In this document: positions 45,680 through 57,814 of the stretch, in pieces
How the letters are laid out: the number at the start of each line of letters is the position of its first letter
Numbering within the stretch: position 1 is the stretch's first letter
NCBI GenBank assembly: GCA_945859605.1
Contig: OX243822.1
Coordinates: 10,266,739-10,330,738, forward strand
Reading direction: 5' to 3'
DNA length: 64,000 nucleotides
Origin: Lumbricus rubellus
Taxonomy: Eukaryota > Annelida > Clitellata > Crassiclitellata > Lumbricidae
The notes under the pieces: model-generated
The model's database searches: none
What the model was told of the DNA's origin: nothing
The model's input: the letters and a program-made list of their open reading frames with translations, nothing else
Position numbers and translations under genes: made by a program

Positions 45680-46420
45680 TTTTGCCTCCTCCTAATCCTC
45701 CTCCACCCTCCCTCTCCACCTCCTTTTTCTTCTCTTCCTCCTCCCTTCATCTTGTTCTTCCTTCTCCTCCTGCTCCTCCTCGTCCTCTTTCTGCTCCTCC
45801 TCCTCTTCATTCTGTCGTCTCCAATCTCATCCTCTTCCTGTTCCCCTCCTCCTTCTCCGTCTCCTTCTCCTTCTCTCATCTTCCTCCTCCTCCTCCTCCA
45901 GCTTCTCCTTCTTTTCCTCCTCCTCCTTCTCCTCCTCGTCCTCCACCTCCTCTTTTCCCTCCACCACTCCTCCTCCTTCTCCTCCTCGTCCTCCACCTCC
46001 TCTTTTCCCTCCACCACTCCTCCTCCTTCTCCTCCACCCTCCACCCTCCGCCTCTTCCTCTTGCTCCTCCTTCTCCTCCTTCTCCTACTTCCCCTCTTCC
46101 TCTTCCTCCTACTTCTCCTCCTGCTGCTTCTCCTACTTCTCCTCCTCCTCCTCCTCGTAATCCTCCTCCTTCTCCACATCCTCCTCCTCCTCCTCCTACT
46201 CCTCTTCCTTCTCATCTCCTCCTCCTTCTCCACATCCTCCTCCTCCTCCTCCTCCTACTTCTCTTCCTTCTCATCTCCTCCTTCTTCTCCACCTCAATCT
46301 TCTCTTCCTCCTCCTCTTCCTCCTTCTCCTCCTCCTCCTCCTCCTCTTCCTCCTCCTCCTCCTCCTCCTCCTGATCCTGCTCCTCCTCCTCCTCCTCCTG
46401 ATCTCGTCGCGAGAGTGGTC
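45680..46420. repeat. Polypyrimidine (CCT)n tract, about 740 bp
   Basis: cctcctcctcctcctt throughout, including an internal exact-looking duplication of about 60 bp (45927-45983 and 45984-46040). P/S/L and R/K ORFs are artefacts. Confidence 0.96.
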
Positions 46421-46599
46421 ACCTGTGGCTGTTGCACGATGAAGAAGGGGATCAAGTGAGATTGAGATCTGAAAACAGAGTCGCATGTCAGCTCATCTAT
46501 TTGTCTTCTGCTTCTGTTTGTCCGTCCGTCTGTATGCTCGTCTTTGCCTGCCTACCAATGTCTGCTGCATGGCTTAAAATAATGTGGCCATATACTGCA

Positions 46600-46675
46600 G
46601 TTATATGGACAGTAGACAGACAGGCAGGCAGACAGACAATTAAACAAACAAACAAACAAACAGACAAACATGTAG
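46600..46675. repeat. CAGA/ACAA microsatellite
   Basis: agacagacaggcaggcagac then aaacaaacaaacaaacaaac. Confidence 0.9.
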
Positions 46676-46891
46676 AGCGGCAAACGAACAATCAGTCATG
46701 TAGTCTGCATGTGCATTAACTATTTAAATGGGCACAGACATGATATTAACAATCTATTCGCGAGCTGTACACTATGTCTAAGTATAATAATTATATTAAT
46801 TCTCAACTGAAACCATGAATATATAAAATAATGTAGGGCTTGTTACAGCAGGCTATAGGTTTTTATGTGGTGGTGGTTTTTCAGCTTAACG

Positions 46892-46966
46892 TCACTGTGT
46901 GGTAACAGAGACCATTAGCGACGACCTCCTCCTTTATCCAGGCTTGGGACTGGCACTGGCAGAGTG
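46892..46966 (-). repeat. Dispersed repeat (CAGTGCCAGTCCCAAGC family)
   Basis: Inverse of 7650-7741: cttgggactggcactggcag and the acgacctcctcctttatcca block. Confidence 0.55.
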
Positions 46967-47104
46967 CGACCAGTGGCGGAGTTGGTTTTTATGTAATACT
47001 CAATGTCAATATATGTATGCTGGCGTGTCTGTAGGCCTACATGTATGTACAATTGTACATATATACATGTTATATATAATATAATTATACATCTTCATAA
47101 ATCA

Positions 47105-47335
47105 ATATGGTATATATTAATCCACATACGGTCGGTTTGCGAACAACACCGGTTGGCCAATCAAGTGCGAGTTCGTTTTGTTCATTTCCGACATATGTCG
47201 AGCGCTGCCGGAAGCTGCCGAAGGAACCGAGGCGTTATCGTCGTTGTCTTCCTGTCTTCAGAAGCGTCGAGATAGAACGCACACATACAGAAGAAGCCTC
47301 TTTTCGACATCTTCTATAGTCTTCTAGGTAAACTC
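47105..47335 (+). promoter_or_regulatory. Weak promoter / first-exon candidate
   Basis: Non-repetitive and CpG-containing, with inverted and direct CCAAT-like elements (ggttggccaatcaag at 47149-47163), ending near cttctag followed by gtaaac at 47328. No downstream coding exon recognised. Confidence 0.18.
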
Positions 47336-47659
47336 GAAGCTGAGCGAGAATCCTGTTTTGTTTATTATAATCTTTTCATCTTGGCGTTCGCTAACTGCAA
47401 AGCAAATTTATTCTTGTCCAAAAAGAGTGTTTTATATTTTCTGCTTCACTGCAGTGACCTCGGCCATAAAATGGCAATATCGAAGTTAATATGTCGTCCA
47501 CGAAGCTATAATAATTATTATATGGCTTCCTGAACATATTGACATATTGTCGCACGAACTAGCTCATAAACAGACGCTCAGTCAAGGCAAACTCAAGGCC
47601 TTTGTTCCAGTGTACAATGTACTGGAGCATTCCATGAAGATGATTGATGTGTGACGAGC

Positions 47660-47820
47660 TTCTCCTATTTTATTATTATTATTTACACTAATAATTTTCA
47701 TTGTTATTAATATTATTATTATAGGTTAAATTATTATGATAATGATATCATAGTTTATTATAAGGCCTATTATCACTTATATCATTGCTATTGTTGTTGT
47801 TGTTGCTGTTGTTGTTGATA
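47660..47820. repeat. (ATT)/(TTG) low-complexity
   Basis: ttattattattatt and ttgttgttgttgttg. Confidence 0.8.
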
Positions 47821-48056
47821 CTAATTTTAGGCATTGCGACTTTCGATGTTCCAGAACAACTTGAAAACATTGAAATTCATCTTTACAAGCAGTGCAATAT
47901 AGACGGCTGCCTATGGCAAAATTTTTCAAGGATGACAAATATAAGTAAAATAAAACATTTACGTATTTACACGTATACATCACATCACGATTTTTGATTG
48001 GGGGGGGGGGTCACATTGTGACAGTGGTCCTGTAAAAATCCCTTCCGCAGAGACGT

Positions 48057-48790
48057 CTAGATTAAACACTCTTCCTCGTGTCTTTTACCTCTATTGTCCC
48101 TTCTATGATTTCTCTTGTCATTGTGGCACCTCTCATGATGTGGCCAATCTATTTCCTCTGTCTTCCTTGTATTGTCTTCCAGCATTAACCTTTTCTCTCC
48201 GACCACCTGTAAGATTTCTTCATTCGTCTTGTGCTCCCTCCAGCGGACCATTTCCGTGCTGAGCCTAATCCATAGTTCAAAGGCTTCCAGTCTTTTTGTA
48301 TCCTCCTTCATCAGTGTCTATGTTTCCGATCCATACAGGCAGGGCTTAAAGTGAGCCGGGTCGGTCCGGGTCTGAGATTCGGCATCGATTTTCGAGACCT
48401 GCTGTTAATTGCCGGGTCTCAGCTGGGTTGCAAAACAGGCCGTCAGGTGCCAAAAGTAGGTAACAATGGTAGGATTTTCGGTAATTATGGGCAAATGACT
48501 ATAGGAAAAACGTCGTCAGAAAAATTTATGAGCCAAAGGCGTGCTCGTCCGCCAGAGTGAGATCCGGCAACTTCTCCAAACTACTTTCAGCCTTCATACA
48601 GGACTGCACTCCATATCAGCGTCTTGACCATTCTCTGTTTCAGGTTCTTATTTAGGCCTAGACCTCCTATGAAGAGTTGCTTTCTTTTGAAGAATGCTTC
48701 TTTTCTTCAAAATGAAGGAAATAGAAGCCTCATATGCCTTCTGTATTTTACAGATGCCTGTTAATTTTGTTCGATTTCTAAAACTTCTGA
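48057..48790 (-). mobile_element. LINE RT-ORF fragment split by a hAT insertion
   Basis: The minus strand, 48790 down to 48603, reads LFIGGLGLNKNLKQRMVKTL then IWSA; 48331 down to 48057 reads DTKRLEAFELWIRL, MVRWREHKTNEEILQVVGEK and lesions. This is the C-terminal part of a non-LTR reverse-transcriptase ORF (SAVLYGSETW / EAFEMW region). Interrupted by 48340-48594. Confidence 0.75.
48340..48594. mobile_element. hAT-type insertion, 255 bp, inside LINE
   Basis: Flanked by perfect 8-bp CATACAGG (48332-48339 and 48595-48602). Ends cagggcttaaagt / actttcagcctt are inverted. Removing it restores continuity of the LINE reading. Confidence 0.82.
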
Positions 48791-48799
48791 TCTTCTATC

Positions 48800-49720
48800 T
48801 CGATTGATTTCTCGTTTCTTATCTTCACAAACGAATACTGGGCAATCTAAAATGCACTGACGCTACAAAATTGCGCAATTTCAGTATCGCAAGCTGTTCC
48901 ACTGTTCCCGAACACACCGATGCAATCTCCCTTAATGTCTTCGTCCTGCCAAAGTGAAATTAATTAACCACGATTGGTTTGTACTTTGTAAATTCAAAGC
49001 GCAGCTGGTTCTGTATAGTTAGTAGAGTTTGATAGTCGTGGCGCAATAAAAATCTCGTAATGTGGTGCATCAAATGCCTTGAGACGCTGGCTCTAAATAA
49101 ATGGTAGCATTCCGAAGCGATAAACAAGATCTAAGAGGGGGGGGGAGGTGGAAATGAAGAATATAAAGAAGCACTTAATTGTACACTTGTAAGCACACCT
49201 TTAGATACGTAGCTAACCAGTGCACCTATCTAACTACCTGTCTATCCGGTCAACGCACACTGTTACAGTAGCCTACTGTACCGAAAATGACCATTGTTTA
49301 CTGTATAAAGCGCTTCCATCAGCAAAAGCCTCTCAGAAGTGTTCCAGTAGCAGTGGCAGTGCGAGCGACCTTGAGAGAAGTGGCAGGATTTGAGGCGAGA
49401 GAAGGACGAGGAAAGACCACCAGAGGGGATGGTAGAGAGAACGGACGAGGGAAGTCAATTCCACAAGGAGGGACTCCAGGACTTATGCAGGCAACGGATC
49501 TGGATTGAGCCATGGCTGCACTGACGTGGAAAACGAAGTCCCCCTTGGACGTGGACCTGGAAGTCTCAAAGACCGGAAGAATAAAGAAACGAACACGTAA
49601 AATTAATATGGTACGACGTATGGCTAGACACAAAGACAGAGAGACACACTTACACATGCATGCACAAGCACGCAGAGAGGAAGTGAAATTAAGCGCATAA
49701 TTATACCTACACACCTGCAC
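48800..49720. other. Intergenic, no gene recognised
   Basis: Contains a G-run at 49137-49146 and a moderately CpG-containing block 49310-49580 with open frames on both strands but no family motif. Confidence 0.4.
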
Positions 49721-49729
49721 ACATACACA

Positions 49730-49870
49730 CCGGAACACCCCCGACCCCAACCCCCCGCCCCCACACACACAAATGCACACACATACAAACACACACATGC
49801 ACGCACACACATCCGCATACACAACCCTCCACCCCCCCCCCCCCTCCCCACACACACACATATACATACG
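49730..49870. repeat. (CA)n and poly-C tract
   Basis: acacacac with two C-rich runs (49748-49762, 49827-49848). Confidence 0.92.
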
Positions 49871-50229
49871 TACACACAAGAGGACACATATAGATTGAAA
49901 CAAGTGTCGCTGCTTTCAGTTAACTCATTTCCATTCTCGATCTGCAAACTGACCAGACTCAATGCAATGTTTACCAATCGTTCATTAGCTGAGAACAATT
50001 GACATCGAGTGGACGGCCATCGAGCGGGGACGGGGAGATACATTGTATACATGTACATGTACATAGGTCTCTGCGGACAGGAGTGAGGCAACAAGGGGCA
50101 CTGAGGTGGCTACAGGTGACAGCCAGGTGTTCATCCGTCCGTCCTTCAAGTAGATGCGCTTACACGCACTGGCCACGATGCTAATACCGTTGGAATTAGA
50201 GAGACTGCTTTGCTGATGCAACAGGTGAG

Positions 50230-50560
50230 GTTTTGAGAAGGAAGGGTGGAAGGAAGGAAGGAAAGAGACAAAAGAAGAAGAGGAGCAGTTAGAGGAGGGG
50301 AGAAGAAGATGAGCAGAGGGGAGAAGGAGGAGGAAGAGGTGGAGGAGAAGGAATAGATTAAGGAGTTGCAGAAGGAGGAGAAGAGTCAAGAGACGGATGA
50401 GGAGCAGGAGAAGGAGGGCAAGATGAGGATGAGGAGGAGAATGTGGAGGTGAAAGAGGAGGAAAGAGAAGAAGTAGAAATAAAGGGAGAAGAAGAAAAAC
50501 TTAGGAGGAGGAGGAGGAGGAGAAGGAGACTAAGAATGCGCAGGAGGGACACTTGTTCTC
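50230..50560. repeat. Polypurine (GGA/GAA) tract
   Basis: aggaggagaaggagg over about 330 bp. Confidence 0.92.
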
Positions 50561-50899
50561 CCTCTGAAAAACTATGTAACACCTACATTTTACACCTGTT
50601 GGTTCCTAACACATTTCTTTGCATTAGGGCACTATTACCACTTCTGACATATACCGCAAAGCGAAAGTGAGAAACTTACAATATTTTATAAATTCAAATT
50701 AAAAATAAAAGTGTTCTTGCCGTCCAGCATTGCGTTTTTCAGACTCTTGCTAAAAAAACGCAACTGCGGCCTTTGTGTTTTGCCCCTCCTGCAAAATAAT
50801 TTGCGGGCATACCCATGGAAGAACGTGAAATTGGTTGAGAAGAGGACTGTTATAGGACAAGCAGGAAATGAGAAGAAACTGGAAGTGTGACGCATCTTG

Positions 50900-51290
50900 G
50901 GGAGAAGGAGAAAACGCACCCAGAGGAGGATTTGAGGAAGCGCAAGGAGAGGGAAGGGAAGAGGAAGAGAAATAATCTGGGAATTTGTATACAGCGTCCA
51001 AAAAGCGTGGACGCAGCAATCGACTTAATCGCTGGCGGAAGAGGAAGAACCGAATAGGCGGAGAAGGAGAGAAGGAAGATGAAGGAAGGATGGAAACGAG
51101 GAGGAGAAAGAAGAGAAGAAAGAGGAGGAGAAAGAGGAGAAGAAATAAGAGGAGAAAGAGGAGAAAGAGGAGAAAGAGGAGGAGAAAAAGGAGAAAGAGG
51201 CGGAGAAAGAGGAGAAGAAAGAGGAGGAGAAAGAGGAGGAGACAGAGGAGGGAAAGGGAAGAAGATAGAGGAGGAGAAAGGGGAAGGCAC
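50900..51290. repeat. Polypurine tract with GGAGAAAGA units
   Basis: Regular ggagaaagaggagaaaga from about 51090 to 51290. K/R/E and S/P/L ORFs on the two strands are artefacts. Confidence 0.93.
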
Positions 51291-52139
51291 AAATGGTCCG
51301 TTAAAGGTTAAATAGATGCGGTAAATGGAGCGCCGAAGAAGGAACTCAAAGAAAGGAAGACAAAGTGAAAAGAAATAATGTGCAAACAGGTTACACCGGA
51401 AGACTGCATGCTGCAGTGGACGTGAAACGTAATGAATGGAGGAGGCGGGGCATGGATATGGGGGGAGGGGGGTAGAGAAGAGGAGGAGGAGGATGGAAGG
51501 GTCGATGGGAGGATGCCAGATGGTAAGCATTTAATCTATACGTCTCTGAGGGAGAAATTCTCTCCAGGAAAGGATGTCCCTCTTGGAAAAATCGCGAGAT
51601 GCTGAATACATGCAAAAATTGTAAATACGCACCATGTCCCTCCGGAAAGGCAACATGTTGGAATCCTCTCACCCCCCCCTCCCATCCACATAAGAACCAA
51701 GCGAGGCTTGTGTGCATGCGTATATGGACATGTTGGTAAATTTAAAATAAATTTAAAAAAACAAAGAACAGAAGGAAAGAAAGACTAAAAATGCCGTCAG
51801 AAATGTTTTGCCAGCATGACGTTCGTCGGCGACCCAGCCGTCCGCCCAAAATCTCCGGTCAAAAGAACTTTTTATCTCCCACCTTCCCCCCCCAGAAACC
51901 AGATTTACCTCCTCCAAAACAGGGAAGTATATTAAACACTGGAGGATGGTCGATGGGTCGATGGGGGGAGGAGGATGGGGTGGACCATAGTCGTTGGAGG
52001 GGGAAAGGGGTTGGCGCTGTATAAATGCTCTTTAGAGATTCTCGTTTATTGCAATCGATATCGTTTTTCATTTCGCTCGTCTACAGTACTGTTGCCAACG
52101 ATTGAAATTCACTCGCATTAAGCACCGCCTGCAACTCGT
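51291..52139. other. Intergenic, GC-moderate, SINE-like tail
   Basis: G-rich patches at 51455-51475 and 51960-52010; ggcgctgtataaatgctctt near 52013 resembles the SINE 3' end of 7990-8020. No gene recognised. Confidence 0.35.
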
Positions 52140-52149
52140 TTTTAAGTAG

Positions 52150-52312
52150 ACGAACAGAGAGGGGAAGAGAGAGAGGCAGAAAGACAGACAAACAGATACA
52201 GAAACAGACAGGCAGGCAGATAAACAGATGCAGAGAGAGAGATATAGTCAGAGACAGGCAGAGCTAGACAGACAGACAGACAGACAGATACAGAGACAGA
52301 CAGGCAGAAAAA

Positions 52313-52359
<47 letters not shown>

Positions 52360-52600
52360 TCAGAAACAGGCAGAGGGAGACAAACAGACAGTGGCAGACT
52401 GACTGACTGACTGACTGACTGACTGACTGACTGACTGACTGGCTGGCTGACTGACTGACTGGCTGACTGGTTGGTTGACTGACTGACTGACACAGCAATG
52501 GCGGAACGAACAAGCAGACCTAGAAGGACAGACACACAGATAAACAGACTAACAGACAGACGAACAATACAGACAGACAGACAATAGAAATCGACACAAA
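52150..52600. repeat. (CAGA)n, (GA)n, (CTGA)n field
   Basis: (GA)n at 52321-52355 and an about 80-bp (GACT)n run at 52398-52490, bordered by (CAGA)n. Confidence 0.95.
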
Positions 52601-53099
52601 TCGAGGCATGCACATTGCACAATATGTGACAAAAATGAAGATAAATCATAAAAATACATGATTTGGACTGCACTAAAAAATTTTGGTATAAAAAAATGAT
52701 TTTGACTGAACTAAAAAATAAAGCCAAACAAGCAGTTATAATATTATGTAGACAGACAGAATAACTGTGACTCTCTGTAGGCAAGCAAGGACAGACACAG
52801 ACGGACACACAGACAGACAGACCGAACGCGATACACACAATGGAAATCGACATAGTGTAGGCAGACATCGATACAAAAAACATACCCAGAGATGCAGGCA
52901 TACAAAGACACAGACTCAGCGAGGCTGGTGGACAGACGAAGGGACAGATAGAATCGAAAGGCAAATGCGGGACACGAGTCATGATGGCCGGAGAGTCGTC
53001 GGTGGCAACAAAAAGCAATTTCCGGTGGATTACGTTGCAATTGAACAGACTGAAGACCGGGTGTAGAACACAAAGAAGTGCTAACAAGAAGTGAATTAG

Positions 53100-53520
53100 G
53101 GGACCTAGACAGGCAGACAGAGAGACAAGCAAACAGGCATACAGAGAGAAGGAAGGCAGGCAAGAAGGAAGGTAGATAGGCAGACAGATAGACATACAGT
53201 AAAGCAGGCAGGCAAACATATAGATAGGAAGGCAGACAGTCAGAGAGAAAGACAGATAGAAAAAGAGGCTGACAGGAAAGCAGGCATACAGACAGGCGAG
53301 AACAAAATGTCATTAGACAGAAAGGTAGGCAGCTGGCAGTCAGACAGGCAGTCACACTGACAGACAGACAGACAGACATACCTAACAAACAGGCAGGCAG
53401 ACAGAGAGAAAGAGAAACAGATAGGCAGATACACAAATATACAGAAAGGTAGGCAGCTGGCAGTCAGACAGGCAGTCACACTGACAGACAGACAGACAGA
53501 CAGAGACAGGCAGTCATAGA
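53100..53520. repeat. CAGA/CAGG field with a 57-bp duplication
   Basis: The block starting aaaggtaggcagctggcagt occurs at 53321-53377 and 53445-53501, offset 124 bp. Confidence 0.9.
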
Positions 53521-54034
53521 CACACAGACGGAGTCTCAGGGTGCTGCTGGAAGCAAATTTGTTTTACTCAGTCAACAACTACCGGTATAGAGAGATCCGC
53601 GTTCGACGTCTAAACAGCAAATCGCAGTTTAGTCAGTCGAGGCGTAAAGAACGGTGCATGAACTCGCCGTCAGAGCCTCCTCCGTCCAGCCACCACAACC
53701 ACCCTCCCCAGCATATTAGTCGATGATGTAATTAACAGGAAGCCTGCACACAGTGCACAGCTGGGTGGGAGGGAGCCGATTTATGCAGCGCACCAATCTA
53801 GCAAGGCTGTTGTGGTTGCACGCATTTGCTGAGCTAATAGCGATCGTAAAGGGTGCGAAACGCTAAGAAGAGATTATAGGGCTGTGGTTTATAATTATAC
53901 GGCTGAACTGGCGCATAGGGGATTTTTGCAGGGTGAAGGTTATTAGAGTTTTACAGGCAAATGATTGGATAATGGTTTAGTAGTGGGATGAGGTAATTAT
54001 CAGGGAGAGAGAAAATATGTATTATGGAGAGAGG

Positions 54035-54215
54035 CGGACCTACAGGCAAACAGGCGGGCAGATAGGCAGGCGAACACGCAGGCGGGCAGGCGGGAGAGTA
54101 GACAGTGAGACAGGCAGATAGAGACAGGCAAACAGACAGAAAGACATCAAGGCAGGAAGACAGATAGGCAGACAGACAGGTAGACAGACAAAGACAGGCA
54201 GACACAGCTACACGG
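54035..54215. repeat. CAGG/CAGA tract
   Basis: ggcaggcgggcaggcggg and gacagacaggtagac. Confidence 0.88.
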
Positions 54216-54721
54216 ACGGACGGTTGGATGGCTGCTGGATGAAAATTCGTTTGGTTTGATCAACTATCGGGAGTTCTGATGACCGTTTTGGTATTTCCTT
54301 CTATTTCACCAGAATGTTCCAACATGTCCATACATAATACATAAAATATAATATATATCTATCGATGCATATATTATATATTTAATTTTATATTATATAA
54401 TTATATCTATCGATGCTAAGAAGCCCTGTGATGATGAATTCCTACACATTCACTTTTCATGGGGAAATGGTACGTAGTTACATGTAAGCAAGACCACGCG
54501 CTTTTTCCTGGGGGGATTCCATTCCTGGGATGAAATTTCCCCCTCAAGAGACGTCTAGATTAAAAACTGCAGACAGACAGATAGACGGACAAACAGACAG
54601 ACAAACACAGACTCTGAACTACCAAAGCGTGACGAACTATGTGGCTGAGCGAACTTTGTGTCGTCGTGACGAAGAATGAGAAATTTAACTGCTAAAAAGT
54701 ATTAAGAGAAATGGCTACAGT

Positions 54722-54903
54722 CAGGGATGTTTTTAGAGGACTTTTTACAACTGCACAACCCCTTCTTTCCTTTCCCATCCTCCATGGTAAATTACTTCCA
54801 ATCGGAGGACAATGACCATTTTGCTAGTTTTAACTGTACAAAAGTGCTTGTATACAACTGCACAAATCCATTTTGTGTACAACTGCACGTAAAAAAAGCC
54901 CTG
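54722..54903 (-). mobile_element. hAT-type MITE, copy 4 (182 bp)
   Basis: Inverse orientation of 11421-11612. Perfect 8-bp duplication GCTACAGT at 54714-54721 and 54904-54911. Ends cagggatgtttttag / acgtaaaaaaagccctg. Confidence 0.9.
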
Positions 54904-55234
54904 GCTACAGTGTCTGAAAATATCAAGCTCTCAAAGCGGATTGCATTGCACATAACATAGAGCGAGAGCGTGCAACACTCTTGAATAGCCAATGCAGTAG
55001 GTTAAATACTTTTTATAATTTATTTTAGGCCTAATTAGGCTATAGGCCTATAAACGTTGTAGCCTACAAATTACAATGTACATAGTGGAATGCACTGATG
55101 GGTGGATTGTGATGAAGATGGATTAGGTGAATCAATGATTAATGGGACGAATGAAAGACAGTTGAGGATGAACGTGAATCTACGCGTAGACATTTTGATG
55201 GAAGAGAATGAGAAAGTGCATGCGTGCGCGTGAG

Positions 55235-55369
55235 AGAGACAGACAGACACACAGACAGTTAGACAGACCGAGAAAGACAGACAGACGGAGAGATACAGAA
55301 ATAGAGGAGAGAGAAGAAGAGAGCGAAGTAAGATAAAACGAGAGAAAGAGACAGACAGTTTGTATGTCC

Positions 55370-55408
<39 letters not shown>

Positions 55409-55465
55409 CGTCCGTCCGTCTGTCCGTCTGTCCGTCTGTCCGTCTGTCTGTCTGTCTGTCTGTCA
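55235..55465. repeat. (CAGA)n facing (TCTG)n
   Basis: gacagacagac at 55238-55290, a purine stretch, then (TCTG)/(TCCG) from 55366 to 55463: the tetranucleotide switches strand, giving an imperfect palindrome. Confidence 0.9.
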
Positions 55466-55614
55466 TGGAATAGACTGACATACATGATAGGTGGATAGAC
55501 TGACATACATAGGTGCTTGTCTTTCTCTAAAACATTGTTTAGAGAAAAAAAAACAAATACACAGATAACAGTTCAGTCAAATCAATGTTCTAAGTGTTGT
55601 GTACGTAAGAGATA

Positions 55615-55720
55615 AAACTTTCGTAATCGTAATCGCAATCGTAATCTCCACAGAGTCCACACTTCTAAAGCGCTTCTCGAAAGCCAAGCGCGAGGGCACC
55701 AGTTTATTCACGAGGAATGC
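55615..55720. repeat. Dispersed repeat with (GTAATC)n tail
   Basis: cgtaatcgtaatcgcaatcg, then ttctaaagcgcttctcgaaa and gcaccagtttattcacgagg; inverse of 25105-25195. Confidence 0.6.
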
Positions 55721-55885
55721 GTTGAGCCAACAGGAATGCCCGTAAGAGCATAGTCGAAAGGAGGTTCGGTCCTTTACTTTGCAATGGATGTGGTGAGGGA
55801 CTCTTACCATTGGCCAGTGAAGTGGTTTGAGTGCATGGATGATGGTGGTCTTTTGGAGTTCAGTGACAGAGTTCTGGACACTCAA

Positions 55886-55965
55886 TCCTAGGGTTGCCAG
55901 GTGTCCGGTAATGAACTCGACCGTCCGGTATTTACACAATCCGAGCCAGTCCGATAGAATCGTTG
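55886..55965 (+). mobile_element. Possible hAT left end
   Basis: tagggttgccaggtgtccgg and gaccgtccggtatttacaca resemble a widespread hAT terminus. No right end or duplication found. Confidence 0.3.
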
Positions 55966-56450
55966 GAGATTATGTATGATATAGTGCTTAGGCTATAGTC
56001 CACACTGCTGCATGGTGCTGAATGAACGATGCCCTGAGCTTTAGGTTGTATGTATATCTGGCTTGGAAAAATCAACCCTACTCATGCAATTTTCTTTATA
56101 TATAATATATATTATTATAATAATTATGTAGGCCATATATAATGTAGATACATGCAACTATGAGGTTTAATGATGACGCTATAGACCTATAAATACCACG
56201 AATGAGTGTGCATGATATTATTGTAAGGCACATAGGTTTCTGATAGTCGTATTTTATTCTTTTATAGACTGTAAAGTTATGTACAGGCAAGAAGTGTGTG
56301 AGTATGTACGCTCTTGGGTTTAAATGCAATATATGTGATGAGTTCTCTAGCCAAAGACAGATCCATTGGCTTTTATGCCTCTGGAGATGAGATGAGTGAA
56401 GTGGTTTTCCGTTGCCTTCCTCACAGACAATAATAAAGGGTGAGCTACTT
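55966..56450. other. Intergenic, no gene recognised
   Basis: AT-rich patch at 56096-56130; nothing else recognised. Confidence 0.4.
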
Positions 56451-56454
56451 GTCC

Positions 56455-56545
56455 AAGGTCGCTATACGCAGTGGCTTAAGGTGGATTCGAATCTGCGACC
56501 CTACGGCTGCAAGGCACATAACATGCCGCCACATTACCATGTCCT
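56455..56545 (-). mobile_element. tRNA-derived SINE head
   Basis: Minus strand shows tgccttgcagccgtagggtc and the B box gcagattcgaatccacc, then gcgaccttggacaagtagct. Head and core only. Confidence 0.65.
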
Positions 56546-56549
<4 letters not shown>

Positions 56550-56595
<46 letters not shown>

Positions 56596-56602
56596 TGTGT
56601 CA
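56550..56602. repeat. (GT)n microsatellite
   Basis: About 24 GT units with one break. Confidence 0.96.
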
Positions 56603-56914
56603 GTGTCAACTTGATGACATCGGTCAACTGTATGGGAAATCGTTAGTTAGAGTAGACACGCAGGCGTGTTCGCGACATGGTGACTCGGGTATGTCTATAT
56701 AATTTGTCAATTCACTGACGTCATTCAGATAGACACTCATTTGTTTCATCCCACACTCGGGGGCTTCTCATTTCCCTCGTCTATTTCAGTCTGGCTTCTC
56801 CGTCATGGATAATGTCTTGCGACTTCAATCTAAAAGACCATGATTGTAGTCTTGGTGACATCGAAGTTATTTAGATGAAATTAACTTGTGAAGAATGAGG
56901 CAATCAGCCAGTCA

Positions 56915-57420
56915 ATTTATCTATCTGTCTATCTGTCTGCCTGTGTCTGTCTGTCTGTCTGTCTGCATGCCTGTCTGTCTGTCTGTCTGTCTGTCAGTCG
57001 AGGAAATATCTATCTATCTGTGTGTGTGTGTGTGTGTATGTGTGAACGTGATGCCATCGGTCAACTATGGAATAGATATATCCATCCATTCATCCATTCA
57101 TCCATCCATCCATTCATCCATCCATCCACCCACCCATTCATCCATCCATCCACCCACCCACCCACCCATCCATCTCACACATCCATCTTTCCATCCATAA
57201 ATCCATCCACCCATCCATCCCACCCACCCATCCCACCCAGCCATCCATCCATCCATCCATCCATACATCCATCCATCCATCCATCCATCCATCCATGCAT
57301 CCATCTATCTATCTATTTATCTATTTATCTATCTATATTTGTCTGTTTGTCTGTTAGTCCGTATGACCATCCTTCCACCCATCCATCCATCCACCCATCT
57401 ATCCACCCATCAATGTCATT
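56915..57420. repeat. (TCTG)n, (GT)n and (CCAT)n field
   Basis: (TCTG) at 56928-56998, (TG)n at 57019-57038, (CCAT)n at 57080-57305. The H/P/S ORF is an artefact. Confidence 0.95.
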
Positions 57421-57814
57421 CTTTTTCTCTTTCTTTTCCAAAGTCTCTCCTCTTCTCTGTCTCTCTGCTTTTGTTTCTCTATGCATCTTATCGTATCATC
57501 TTGCGATCTGCCTGTCGCATGAGCCGTAGCCATGGTGATGGGCAATTCCATCAGCTGGTCCAGTTTCAGCAGCAAGAAAACTGCAGAGTCAAAACTCTAA
57601 TCTACCGCCAATTGTCTGGTAAAAGAGCACAGTCACTGTGGCCGCTGCAAAGACATATTTATTATCTCTAGTGCCAAGACAACCAGATATTAATCATTAA
57701 AGTCATCTAACCGATAATAAGAGTAAAAATTATATCTCTCAGTTTTTATTGCATTTTATTTATCATTATTTCCTGGACCAAAAAGTCAGAAATTCGTAGC
57801 CTACTCTATTTTGA

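Noticed and set aside
45634..46459. 246- and 264-codon P/S/L-rich ORFs and an R/K-rich minus ORF
   Set aside because: Polypyrimidine tract; all frames open, no complex sequence.
47105..47335. Confident promoter and first exon
   Set aside because: Only a CCAAT-like box and a weak donor; no downstream gene, so kept as a weak candidate.
49319..49903. 194-codon minus ORF
   Set aside because: Half is (CA)n translation; the rest (VVFPRPSLASNPATS) matches nothing I know and is open on both strands.
52248..53436. 323- and 230-codon C/L/S/V-rich ORFs resembling a membrane protein
   Set aside because: CAGA/CAGG repeat read on the minus strand; hydrophobicity is an artefact of CTGT codons.
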